Source: Acanthacorydalis orientalis
Taxonomy: Eukaryota; Arthropoda; Insecta; Megaloptera; Corydalidae
NCBI GenBank assembly: GCA_034766995.1
Contig: CM068315.1
Span: 10,076,510 to 10,140,509, forward strand
Reading direction: 5' to 3'
Length of the DNA: 64,000 bases
Below are positions 25,970 to 37,079 of the stretch, piece after piece. The notes under the pieces are model-generated. The model had not been told where the DNA came from, made no database searches, and was given only the letters and a program-made list of their open reading frames with translations. The first letter of the stretch is position 1, and every line of letters starts with the position of its first letter. The position numbers and the translations under genes are program-made.

Positions 25970-26430
25970 TGGAGTACGAAATATTTATACGTGGGGGGCG
26001 CCATCATGCGATAGAGAGATGCCGTTAAGCATCTAAATAGCACCCCCGGACAAGATGAATGTTGTGGAAAATCACACTACACAAGTCCGATTCTTACAAG
26101 ATGCAATAAATTCAGCATCGGAGGGCCCCGGGTTTATTGGCGAGCGGGCGCTTTCAGTATGCGCGCGCGTTGCGCTAAACCGTTCCGGCAACAGAAGAGA
26201 GACGGCTTTTACACTTCGTGCGTCACAGCTTTGTATATATGTCGGACACTCGTTGTGTACCACATAATTAATTGTGTGTATTGTGGGAAAAACTCGCTTC
26301 GGTATATAAATAAATTTAATCAGAGATTAATTGTAAACAATATGGCCGTTTTAAACATGAGGACGTGCACCCTTCGAGTTTTAACTAGTGTCAGTTCATT
26401 ATTCATTCGTACGTGCTTTTCTATTCTTTT
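25970..26430. promoter_or_regulatory. Strongest G+C-rich island; candidate enhancer or promoter
   Basis: This is the most pronounced composition island: GTGGGGGGCGCCATCATG, GGAGGGCCCCGGGTTTATTG, GAGCGGGCGCTTTCAGTATG and GCGCGCGCGTTGCGC. Motifs consistent with regulation are TAATTAATTG near 26265 (homeodomain type), TGTGGGAAA at 26282-26290, which fits the Su(H)/CSL consensus, TATATAAA at 26303-26310 (TATA-like), and TAAACAAT near 26333 (forkhead type). Overlapping frames occur on both strands at 26055-26434, none recognisable. Short motifs occur by chance, so function is inferred. Confidence 0.4.
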
Positions 26431-27119
26431 TTAAATTTACATAGAAACCTCTTAGAGATGCGGTTGCCTTTTTTGTAAAAAAATACCACCAAATTCTGTT
26501 TTGAAAATAAAGTAATAGATCACTGAATAAAATATAGTATACACGTACATCTCATTTGCAAATTGCAGTTCAATTTTATAGTATCAAAGTTTTTAATACA
26601 AAAACTTTTTTTATTGAAATTTGCAATGAATTTGTTATTTAAAATCAAAATTAAATTTCAGACAAAATTTCACTTTGTTTTTTTTTTAAAATAAATGTAT
26701 ATTTTTTTATAAAAAAGACAGATAAATAAATTTACCAAAATTTGAAAATATAAAAAGACTATTCCTTTTTTGATACACGACCCCTTGTAAAATCCTCGTT
26801 ATAATTAAATAATATTGATGCTATTTATTTAGTTACCGTAAATACACATTTAGTTAACTACACCTTGAGATATTTACAGTATTTCAGACTATAGCAAATA
26901 GTTTTGTTATAGTATTCAGCGAGAAAATATGAGAACAAAAATCAAAAACCTCTTCGATATTGAAATTTTGACACTGATGACGGTTTTCTGTGAAAAGCAT
27001 ATAGCCTTAATTTTTAAATATTTTTTTAAATTATTTATTGAATGCTTGAAAATATTCAAAACATTTATTAAGTAAAATATTTTATTAAAAACTAATGAAC
27101 ACACTTATTGATACTCTAG

Positions 27120-28560
27120 TAGTGTTTTGAGTGTGATATGCTTGAAAAAAATGTCCCTAATGGAGAGGTACTAAGCAAAATTTACAGATATATCGTGTGT
27201 CGTCCCTTGTTTTGTTTTCAGTACATACATGACATTTCTTTCTTGGATATTTTTTTCCAGCGTCAAACATTTTCTCTAAAACTTCCCCTCATATATTTGT
27301 AGACATTCGTCCTGGTGAATCGCTATAAGAAGTAAGCCAGTTACGAGTAGGCGTTCTAAGTTGTGCAATTTGAACTACATCTTCCTCTCCTTCAGAATCA
27401 TCACTTGCTCAATTTTTCGCCAATTAAAGTAAAAAATCTTTATATCTTATATTCCCTGTAACGTATAACTTTTTATACATTGGACTGAAGGATAAGTTCG
27501 TAGCGTTTTTGTTTTGCAAGGGAACAGTGCTTTGGAAAGAAATCTTTTTGACATATATTAATGTCATTTTAATATTATAGTACTGTTTTATTTAATACTT
27601 CTCGAATTTTTAAATTTGTAGAAAGTTTGTGTAAAGGGTTAGCAAGGAAAAATTGAGTGTGAGTACAAAAAAACGAACATGCTCGACATATCTTTTTGTT
27701 TAAGTTTCACTGAGGAGTTAAGAACTCAGAGGCAGCTAGAACCATTTGTGACGTTTGCAGGGAGAACGTCATTGGAAAAAGTACGGTGAGAAAATGGGTT
27801 TCTCGTTTCAAAGAGGACCATTTTGATACGAATGATTCTCCACGTTTAAGAAGACCGTCCAACTTTGATGAAGATCGTTTAAAATCTTTAATTCACAATG
27901 ATCCATGTCAATCAATATTGTCGAGATTTAGTACGAATAAGTCAGTCACCTTGAGTCCGAAATTCAAGGAAAACGATCTGGAAGACGGTACAAGTGATTT
28001 TGCAGTCCACATTCTGCTAATATTACAAAAGCTGCTATTCAAGAGCTTGTTTGAGAGGTTATTTCACATCCGCCATATTCTCCTGATTTTTCTCCATCCT
28101 ATTTTCATCTTTCCGCTCTATATCCAACAATCTCCGAGGAATCTCCTTTAATAACGACATTACTCTTCAAAATTGGCTTGGTGACTTCTTCTTCAAGCCA
28201 CCGAAGTTGTTCAGGGGTGGAATTAAAAATTTGCTAGCACGTTGGGAGGCAATTGTAAACAATGGAGGAGAATATATTATCGATTTGTATATGTACTTTG
28301 TGATTTTTTTTTAAAAAAAATAAAAATTCTATGATCTTTTACATTAACCAAATATTATTAATGAATTGAACAATGCACAATTTATTATCTAAAACACCAA
28401 TTTGTTTGACCACTTAACTTGTTTTTATTGATCTGCTCTATTCACACCCTCCATAAAAGTATTATATTTGTCAATAGAAGCAGGCTTTATTTTTAGGCTG
28501 TGTCTGCACAAATTTCTGTGCTATACTAAACAGACTGAGCTTTTATTTTTAACTGCCTGC
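27120..28560 (-). pseudogene. piggyBac-like transposase remnant, split by a mariner
   Basis: On the minus strand the right part (28560-28347) reads KPASIDKYNTFMEGVNRADQ and then KWSNKLVF-x-IINCALFN, matching the piggyBac 'DYN-x-MGGVDRADQ' and KW-x-K blocks. After the inserted mariner the reading resumes at 27480 with YKKLYVTGNIRYKDFL, continues through DSPGRMS, and ends in the Cys-rich domain KYPRKKCHVCTENK / TRYICKFCLVPLH at 27240-27120. Stops and shifts are present, and one late Cys position reads Phe (GHFFQ). The N-terminal part and terminal repeats are not identified. Dead copy. Confidence 0.85.
27483..28344 (+). mobile_element. Second-type mariner remnant nested in piggyBac
   Basis: The left end carries GGATAAGTTCGTAGCGTTTTTG, similar to known mariner termini of another lineage. 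The N-terminal transposase is well read from 27732: AARTICDVCRENVIGKSTVR, then KWVSRFKED, and RPSNFDEDRLKSLIHNDP. A large internal deletion follows at about 27910-27980. The C-terminal part appears after a one-base shift: PHSANITKAAIQEL, HPPYSPDFSPSYFHLFRS, GGIKNLLARWEAIVNN and GEYIID. The third catalytic Asp is replaced by Tyr (PSYFH where PSDYH is usual). It interrupts piggyBac sequence that reads on both sides, so it inserted later. The right end is degraded. Confidence 0.85.
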
Positions 28561-28989
28561 TCATTACTAAATAAAATGTTTTCAATAGAATTTTTATAAT
28601 ATTCCAGAATGAATATAATGATAACGGTTTATTCTTATTAAAGTATGTAATATAAAAACACTTTCATCACATTTTGTTTATAAAATCAATCTCTTTTTTA
28701 ATATTTTCTTCAACTATAATTTTAGTTTTTTATACGATACCGAATGAAGTGTAGATGACGCGAATTAGTGTCTCTTGTCACCAGCAGTTGAAAAATGAAA
28801 GATGCCAATCCGCATCTTCTGTCAGCAATGTGTTCAATGATTTGTAAAATTAAACTTGGTGATTTTGAACAAAAATAATAAGATAATTCTGTTTATTTAC
28901 TACATTTTTTTTAATACAAAGCACAAATAGACCTATAATAGAATAAAATAAATATTTTCAATAAATTTCGAAGCAATATACACTTGAGT

Positions 28990-29055
28990 CTCTATACACG
29001 GTGGATGCCTACCGTGCAAAAAAATCATGTAAAAAAAAGTCGTGCAAAAATGGAT
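28990..29055 (+). mobile_element. Possible pogo/Tigger-like terminus
   Basis: ATACACGGTGGATGCC is followed by a 6-bp hairpin (CACGGT/ACCGTG at 28997-29016) and by GTGCAAAAA-type subterminal repeats, an arrangement like the left end of the element at 45116. No partner terminus or coding sequence was found nearby. Confidence 0.25.
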
Positions 29056-29199
29056 TTGCAACAAAATATAAAACTTGTGTTAAAGTAACTCAAACTGTAT
29101 AGAAAGCAATTTAAAATATATAAATACATTCACTAAAAACATTTCATTTAATAAACACAAATCAAAATCTAATGTGTAGAGGAAAATTAAAAAAATAAT

Positions 29200-29400
29200 A
29201 TTTTTTAAAAAAAATCAATATTTTATTCATCATCGGTTTCCTCGATTTGAAGTATTGAAGGAATCCAAATGGATCGATTGCTTTAACGGATTCTTTGTCG
29301 GTTAACTGTTGATGGTTGGTTATTGGTGCTTTAGGGCACTTCAACCGCTAAGGGCCCGAACACAAATTATAAAACATTATTAAAAAACATACCCCGTTTA
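29200..29400 (-). mobile_element. 3' UTR of non-LTR retrotransposon
   Basis: Read on the minus strand, the segment GGGCCCTTAGCGGTTGAAG, then CCCTAAAGCACCAATAACC, and an AATAAA signal at 29222-29227 lie downstream of the ORF ending at 29736. A second copy of this UTR occurs at 57222-57300 on the same strand, supporting a retrotransposon tail. Confidence 0.65.
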
Positions 29401-29735
29401 CGCACTTGCGTTCGAATGGCCCTTTAATTCGAAACGCTAAAGTATGAATACCAAACGCTTAAAAATATTCCATTAAAAGAATATTTCTCTCAGTGAGAGA
29501 TAAAAAACACATATAAAGGAACTGGACTGGTAAAATACCTAATCTTTATTGGACAATACGTGTAAATATAATAAGAAGTGAATATATAATGAACTCTTGA
29601 GGACAGTAAAACATTTAAAATACTGTGATCTGATATTAGGATTCACAGGATTTTTCATGAAGAACACATTAAAATAAGCCTGATTGCTTCATATGTATGA
29701 CTACACAACATGTTAAAATATCAAGATTGGAAACA

Positions 29736-31090
29736 CTAAATCATGCTAAAAAATTTAGTCTCTTATACGAAAGTCAAAATATGATTTACGGCATCATTGT
29801 CGTATCCTAGAATTATGAAGATGTCCTACGACAAATCCAGGCGATTTCTAATACTCCCATGAAGATCGCATAGTGTTAAAAGTGTGACACCGTCTGAGCA
29901 GTTCCGTACATGTCACATATCGATTGGCTTTCCTCTTTTAAGGTAAGGGAGTGAATCAGTCTGGTGTTCCCTATGCGAAGTCTCGTGAGAACGACAAGTT
30001 CTCGTCAGTTTGGTTGGGCGGATGTCTTCCAAACACAAACAGAGTATTTGAGGCTTCGTAACTTGTTAGCTGTTACCGTCACCCGGTCCCGTTGCCAAGC
30101 GTCGATGATATAACGGTTGAAATGCTATTTTAAGTCGTTGAATTAAACAGTCGGAACATCCGCGAAAGCAATATTGGACGCGTGTTAGGCCGATGTAGCG
30201 GTTCTTTCGTTTCCTACCACATCAGCATGGACAGGCACCCAGCAAAAGACGATATATTTATTGCGTGAGGCAATACCAGTCAAGTTCTTTTGTATCTCTT
30301 GAACAAGATTATCTATCGGATACATACTGCGGGTGGCAGAAAGTGCAGATTGTGAGTCAGTACAGAGGAGATACCACGAATGAGCAGACGGCGAAAATCA
30401 GAGCTCGAGGTATGGCGAAGAGCTCCGCTGTAAAGACTCTGGCTATTGGCAACAGTTGCCACTCGTGTACCTCATCCTCACATACAAACGTACATCCCAC
30501 TACGTTCCTAGATCGGGACCAGTCCGTGAAGATGTGCTTGTATCCGGGATACAAGTAACAATTCAAAGAAGAGTTGCTGGTACACCCCTGTACAGGTATT
30601 TGACTTGTGAAGAAGTGTCAGATCGTCACGGTAATTGATCTGAGGAACTATCCACGGCGATGGTGACAAGGAATATTTAAAATTTGAAATTCTCAGGATA
30701 ATAAGCCTCATTTCGGAAATGACTTCTTTTGCTCAGGGGGAAAGAGACATTGTCAGTCGAATTCGAGATTCGTAAAAATGTTTTCAGGGGCAATCGAAGA
30801 CTGTGCTATGGCTGATATGTTGACGCTTACCAATTATGCCAGCAACTTAGCTCAAGATGAACTGCCGGGGGCGGACGATGAGCGGCTGTTCACCAGCTTC
30901 GGCACAGATGCTTGGAATCGGGTTGGTGCGGAACACACCGGTAACCAGATGATCATCACTGCGTGATGTACGCTGTCAGGCGTGGAGAAGAATAGACAAT
31001 ACTAATCGAGTTTCGGTCTAACTAATGACCTGTACAGAATGAGAAAGACAGGGCTCACTGCTGAAATCTTTGTCGGTTTCCTCAGTGTAT
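29736..31090 (-). pseudogene. Non-LTR retrotransposon ORF2, C-terminal part (Jockey/I type)
   Basis: This is the 3' part of a reverse-transcriptase polyprotein with a ribonuclease H domain. In minus-strand order it reads: YRSLVRPKLD and GVFRTNPIPSICAEAGEQPL (RT tail, 31060-30880); SPSPWIVPQINYRDDL (linker); KHIFTDWSRSRNVVGC at about 30540-30480 (RNase H start, usual TDGS-K has Trp for Gly); TAELFAI (catalytic Glu); LLCTDSQSAL (second Asp); CWVPVHADVVGNER, with Val for Gly and the last Asp not visible; then the C-terminal RELVVLTRLRIGNTRLIHS and ETKFFSMI with its stop at 29736. Frameshifts and several stops show decay. Plus-strand frames over 30265-30966 are shadows. Confidence 0.88.
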
Positions 31091-31299
31091 TAAAAAACCA
31101 TGTAACTGTGTATCGTGTAAAAAGATACTCAACTGTAGTATATAATTTATATATATATATATATATATATAGTCTCTATTTCATAATTGAAATTTTATTT
31201 AAATATTTCGTCTTTTATAAAGAAATTCAATATAAAAAAGGAGTTATAATAAATAATCCGATATGAAATTTAATTTTAAAATGCGACTTCGACATTATT

Positions 31300-31860
31300 T
31301 TACATTTTCGTTTTTTAGCGACAAAGAAAAATAATTAAATTTTCCTGCATTGCGATCGTCGAAATGAACGTGTAACGAAAGTATAAAAAAAATCTAGTAA
31401 GAAACATTGAACGAACGAGTGGGACGGATACAAATTCAATACGAAATTTAACAACTTAAATATTATTTTGTTCCTTTGATACGCCGATTACTGCTACATC
31501 AAAACCGCTGAACATAAAATCAATAATGGAGAATATTGGTTATGGAGGTGCTAGACATGCTTGGTCTACAGACCGGCACGATCGGGTGTTACTGTTTAAC
31601 AGAAGCACACTCATTTACCAACCGACAGTGGTCGATTATAGTATGTCTAGCAAGACAGAGCATTACCATTATCTTATATTCGCTTATTCTATAATCATCT
31701 CTGCAATAATTTACGATCTGATTGAAATGTACACAGAATCGTTACCAGTGGATGTTTGTCATGTTCTAAACCCTTGCTGATTGTTCGTTTCGTTAGACCT
31801 TTTCGTGACGTTTCCGTTCAACGTTTCCAAATCGATTCTCTAAGTAATTACAGAGAAAAA
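31300..31860. promoter_or_regulatory. Complex island, possibly coding or regulatory
   Basis: The segment is non-repetitive with CpG (CATTGCGATCGTCGAAATG, GAACGAACGAGTGGGACGG, ACCGGCACGATCGGG). It contains an 84-codon plus-strand frame at 31526-31780 with a hydrophobic run (LIFAYSIIISAIIYDLI). I do not recognise it. Either a short gene or exon, or a conserved non-coding block, would fit. Confidence 0.25.
31526..31780 (+). other. Unassigned 84-codon open frame
   Basis: It starts MENIGYGGARHAWSTDRHDR and ends VDVCHVLNPC with TGA. Residues about 50-66 are hydrophobic and could span a membrane once. The frame lies in one of the less AT-rich islands, where open frames are commoner by chance. No family recognised and no splice context judged. 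Confidence 0.18.
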
Positions 31861-32542
31861 AACGATTCAATTAAAAAGAATATATGTTTTATTAATCTAA
31901 GAATATGTTTAAATAGTTTTTTGATGTTTCTACGGAATGGTAATCAAATACAATTTTCATTTAACAAACTTCAATATTAATGGTCAATTATAATATACCC
32001 ATACTCTTAAGTGAAAAATGAAATGTCTATTTTTTAATTCGAAATGTATTTTAAATTTAAGAAATATTTATGTACTGTAAATTTTTTTACTATATATCTA
32101 TAATACTTTCTCAGTCACTTGTTTTAATTCAATCAAATATGAAATTGCGGTCAGTCATATAAATTCTACAGTAGAAAGTCATTCTATTTTGTCATTGTTA
32201 AAAAAGAAAATCATTTCACAAATGAATTCTTTTTTCAACCTATCAATTAGAAAAGCTTTTTAACCAAAAATATTCAATAAATTATTATTAATCATATTTG
32301 ATTCCTGCTCATACACAGTCTAAAGGTAATTCCATCATCTTCAGACTTCCAAAGAAAATTTACAAAAAAAATTTGATCTAATAGAAAAATTTAAGAATTA
32401 AAAAAAACAGACAGACACAGATAATAACAGAGATAATTAATTTCAAGCGAAGATGTTTTGAAGTATACTTAACTATTTAAAAAATTATTCGAATATTCAT
32501 TTCATATATGTCTTTTCGTTTACCACTCAGTCTGTTTATGTA

Positions 32543-33126
32543 TTAGGTTGGGAGAAAAATAATTACCATTTTCAAATTTATATCCATTTTTTATATTATA
32601 AGTAGTTTTAAGTGGTCCAGAATTTCTGAATAATTAAAGCCTAACTTGTATGCAAACTCTCGAATTGTTGTGCGAAGTTCTTATTCAACTAACTTCTTCA
32701 GTCTGTCGTTATGAACTGAAGAAGGATGCCCGCGAAATTCTTTATCTTCAAGGCTCTCTATCCGCAACACAAATTTTTTGAACCACCATTGTAACTGTAC
32801 AATGGTGGTTCCAGGAATGTACTGAAGTTCCTTAACAGTACACACTCCAAAAACATCGTTTAGTTTACAAGAAGTTTCTGCTGCTTTACCATTCGATTTA
32901 AATTCATACAAAAAATGCTCTCATTCGCTTCTTTTTAATTTTTAATTCAATAACCCAATTTGAAGCAAAATAATAATAAAATCAAAGTCGATGTTAACAA
33001 AATACAGACCGAAAAATACACTTTAAAATGATATTACTATGAATACGATGAAATGATATTTTCATTAAAAAAAATAAAGTTAGAATTCAGAAAACAAAAA
33101 CTGCAATTATTTTCTTACCAACTTAA
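32543..33126 (-). mobile_element. Internally deleted mariner with a local hairpin duplication
   Basis: Both ends are present (TTAGGTTGGGAGAAAAATAA at the left, complement of TTAAGTTGGTAAGAAAATAA at the right). It carries the shared deletion junction at CACTTAAAA. The minus-strand frame at 32681-32911 keeps MYEFKSNGKAAETSCKLNDV, a WWFKKF block and ESLEDKEFRGHPSS, i.e. the N-terminal DNA-binding part. At 32781-32810 a 13-bp perfect inverted repeat (AACCACCATTGTA, loop ACTG) disturbs the 'RTVQWWF' region. Confidence 0.9.
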
Positions 33127-33691
33127 TAGTTTAAATTAACACATTCAATTTAATAACAATTGTTGTAAAGGACTGTTGTCAGTTCATTATTAAAATTAAC
33201 AATGATTGAATAAAGAAACAGAGCGTTAAAGTGTTGCAAACTTCAGAGTCTTTGTATAGATGTATTTATTTATTTCACTTGGTTCGTCTCCGCTTTCAGG
33301 AAAACTATCTAAAAGTTATAACGGTTAAAAACACATTATACTAAACAAACAGCTATCAAAGCATTCATCGAAAAGATGTAGAAATAAAGAAAAAAAACAT
33401 AATAGAACATCAACGTGTGCCAACGGTTGTGTTTAACAAGACATAGTACTACATCAGAAAATGTTAAAATTTTATCTAAAACATTCAAGTATGTTAAAAG
33501 ACAGTTTTATGCTGTGACACAATTTTTACATTTAGTTTTTTTTTGTTAATTTTTCTCGTGGAGCATTTTTTTATTTCAAAAAATTATGATTTATAACAAA
33601 AAGTATTAAAAGAATATCATAACTACTTTCTCTACAATAATAATAATAATATTCATTGTGATTTGTTTTAGTTTTCATATGTCACTAATAC

Positions 33692-33694
<3 letters not shown>

Positions 33695-33759
<65 letters not shown>

Positions 33760-33789
33760 CTGAAATATAACCTACTTAAAAAATTACAC

Positions 33790-33837
<48 letters not shown>
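33695..33837. repeat. Two neighbouring (TA)n arrays
   Basis: Perfect TA runs lie at 33695-33756 and about 33791-33837, separated by 35 bp of other sequence. The frame across them is an artefact. Confidence 0.95.
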
Positions 33838-33841
<4 letters not shown>

Positions 33842-34028
33842 ATTTATATGTTTAACAAAACTAAAACTGAAACGTAATTAATTATGGTCATATTAATTAA
33901 TTTCTAAAAAGTAAGAATATTTTCTATAATTCTTTAATTTATATCCACGACTACAGGATTTTAAACAATAAAGATTTAGATTATTTCAAGAAAAAAATGA
34001 GTTAACATATATTCTCCACTTAAGGTTA

Positions 34029-34569
34029 TAAAGTTGATAGGAAAACAATTGCGGTTTTTATTTTCTGAATTCTAATCTTAGTTTTCTCCAATGAAAGTTT
34101 CATTTCATCGTGTTCATGTTAATATTATTTTAAAGTGCATTTTTCGGTTTGTATTTTGGTAACATCGACTTTTGTTTTATTATTAATTTTACTTTTAATT
34201 CAGTTATTGAATAAAAATTGGAAAAGAACCAAATAAGAGCATTTTTGTATGAGTTCAAAACGGGTGGTAAAGCAGCAGAAATTGCTCGTAAGGCAAACGA
34301 TGCTTTTGGTGTGGGGTACTGTTGTGGTTTCAAAATGTTCATACTGTGGACGAGTCTTAAATAAAAAGAAGATCACGGGCACCCTTCTTCAATTCATAAC
34401 GATAAACTGAAGGAGTTAGTTGAATCAGAAAAACGCGCAACAATTCGAGAGCTTGCACAGAAGATAGGCGATAGTCATCCAATAGTTCTGGATCACTTAA
34501 GAAAGCTAGCTGAGATAAATTTATATGAATTTGAAGGTCATACTGCTATTATTTTTTCTACCATCCTAA
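34029..34569 (+). mobile_element. Internally deleted mariner
   Basis: The left end (AAAGTTGATAGGAAAACAATT) is slightly decayed and the right end reads TTTTTTCTACCATCCTAA followed by TA. It keeps the 5' leader, an N-terminal remnant (YEFKTGGKAAEIARKANDAF) and helix-turn-helix remains, then the deletion junction (GATCACTTAAGAAAGC) joined to the 3' terminal segment. It lies opposite in direction to the copy at 32543-33126, 900 bp away. Confidence 0.9.
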
Positions 34570-35008
34570 TAGAATTGTAAGGTTTTTTATCTGTGATTTC
34601 TATAATGTATTGTACTGATGATCTTTGTCTTTTTAAGTCATTGTAATGTCTATTTTTTTAATCCTGGTTTCGTTATCATCTTAAAGTAGATGTCAAATAT
34701 TCTAATACTAACCTAAAAATGGTTTACGTGCAAAATGTAATGATAAAGAAAGGACTCTGCTGATTTAAGAAGACAAAAACCAACAAAACAATTTAATTTT
34801 CTATTGATCTTGAATTATAATTTTCTAAAATGTATTTTTATTTTTTCGTATTATTTATTTTTACCGAATTTTATTAAAAAAGAGTAGATTACCACTGAGT
34901 TGTTAGTTATTCAGAGAAATCCTAAAAAATATTAAAATGATAAATTTTGTAGTTTAGAAGGATCAAACGTAAAAAAATAATTTTAAATACTTTATGTAAA
35001 TTACGTAT

Positions 35009-35051
<43 letters not shown>

Positions 35052-35473
35052 GTAAACACATGGAAATCAATAATCTAAAAATTTGTTAAGTTGTAAAGTT
35101 TAATGCAACAAGATTTAAATTTAATAATAAAATATTTTTGTAGGATGTCAAAAAGACTGAGAAGCTTTAAATATATCCTTGATCCAAATTTCATAAAAAC
35201 ATATGATTATTTTGTAACAGTTCTTAGTGAAGTTTACTTGTTATAAGTTCATGACTTAATCCTATTCATACAATTCCTTGCATACACATACATTAGAGAT
35301 TTGCTTTACATAAACGAGCTTTACTGTAGATTTCTTGTAACGCCATACATGATGAACAGATTAAACTAAGTTACTAGTTACAATGTTGACAGTAAGTCAT
35401 GTGTATCTGTATATAATCGTTAGAAATGCATTAAATAATACATTAACAGTACGTACGCGGAAAATTTGATTAC

Positions 35474-35477
<4 letters not shown>

Positions 35478-35513
<36 letters not shown>
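35478..35513. repeat. (TA)n microsatellite
   Basis: About 18 TA units are present. A compound (CA)n(TA)n array lies just before, at about 34999-35049. Confidence 0.9.
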
Positions 35514-35518
<5 letters not shown>

Positions 35519-35659
35519 TTTTTTTTGATTTGAAGCTTACGCGGTAATATTTATAAAGTCTTAATGTAATTTATATATTTTCATGATTACAAAAATATAC
35601 ATTTTAAAAAATGTATAGATAAAAAACTAATTTTATGAATGTAAACATTTTAAATTACC

Positions 35660-35905
35660 GAGGGATCTACCCCCTACTCGCTACTCTTCCTGACTCATAG
35701 GGGGATGGTCGCCTCCTCTCACTCTCTTTTAACAAATAACAGAAATTGGCAAATTATACGCACAAATAACCTGCGTAAAATGTAAGACGTAAAATATTTA
35801 TTGGAAAAGTTTATACTAATTGACAACAAAATACAATTTTAAAATGTGTAACAATTTTTTACACAAAGCTTCAGTGAATACAATATTTTGAATAAATTTC
35901 TTAAC
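35660..35905 (+). mobile_element. Repeat family with CTCGC-rich terminus, copy 2
   Basis: It starts AGGGATCTACCCCCTACTCG and runs CTACTCTTCCTGACTC, AACAAATAACAGAAATTG, CTGCGTAAAATGTAAG, TTTATTGGAAAAGTTTATAC and GACAACAAAATACAAT, collinear with the copies at 13683 and 58269. The right terminus is not seen; weak similarity to the 13683 copy may continue to about 36050. Confidence 0.75.
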
Positions 35906-36599
35906 AGTTTTACACTGAAATCGTATACCTTTTTTCGTTGTACACCGTGAGAGAGCTACATACATATGGTATGTATACTAATTAGAGAAAAAACCACGCG
36001 ATACCCACCAACCAATCTTTGATGATCGAGAATGAAAATGACTAACGTGTCTTGTAGAATGTAGCAAAGGAAAAGAAGTTGCAAGGAGGTGATAAAAAAA
36101 TTGTTTTATGGAAATTTTATTATTAAATTATATTTTACATATAGAAATTTACTTATTTTTTTCATAAACATGAGTATTAAGAACAATGATTCTTTATTTC
36201 ACTCATCTCACTCTTTTATAAATTTTCGAAAAAAGGTGAATTAAGATAAATTAACATCAATGTTCATTGTATTGAAAGAACAAACGAGGACTAATTTAAA
36301 AAAAACATGATATAGTATTTTTTATTAATCTTTTTATATTTTGATACAACTAATTCATTCTATGCAAAAGTGTTGTTTCTAAAATGTAGCTATTTATATA
36401 TGCGAATATCATAATGTTTAATACTTTTGTATGTTTTTATTTAGTGAAGTATAAAATATTTATATGTATATATATATATATATATACATACAAGTTAATT
36501 CAGTTGAAATGTCTGAAATTATCTGAAATCTTCATGCTAAAAAAGTATGTGTCTAATAAAGCAAAAAAGTTTATTTTTCGATGATACAATTTAAAAACA

Positions 36600-36990
36600 T
36601 TAATGTAATACACCGACTACTGAATGGCGATTTCAATTCGTGTACAGAAATCAACAAAACGAAAATCATACAATAATATATTTTCTTTTTCATCGCTTAC
36701 ATTGTATTCATTGCTTCGCATCTATAGACATATTTTGAAAACGAGAAATTATACAGAAACATACACATACCGCACGCATATATTTCCATATATGCCTGAA
36801 TTCAAATTGTTTATAATGTAAATTAGAAACAAACAAAATTACAGAATGTACAAATTGTTCCGCATTTTCGTTGTTTTCGTTTAATGAACTAATTTCACCG
36901 ACGAGTTACTACGCTGTACTGAAAATTGTCATTACATTGCGGTAAACACATCATCATACGCGTAGTCAACTCGATTGTTATTCGTTAATT
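36600..36990. promoter_or_regulatory. Complex, less AT-rich island
   Basis: Non-repetitive sequence with CpG words (TGGCGATTTCAATTCGTG, TCACCGACGAGTTACTACGC, ACGCGTAGTCAACTCG). The 65-codon frame at 36624-36821 is not recognised. It is followed by a TA array at 37003-37060. Confidence 0.25.
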
Positions 36991-36999
36991 AAGAAATAA

Positions 37000-37048
<49 letters not shown>

Positions 37049-37079
37049 CACACATATACATTAAGGTTATTCATATTGT

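Noticed and set aside
30265..30966. Plus-strand frames of 60-97 codons
   Set aside because: They are antisense to the retrotransposon RNase H/RT tail, which reads clearly on the minus strand.
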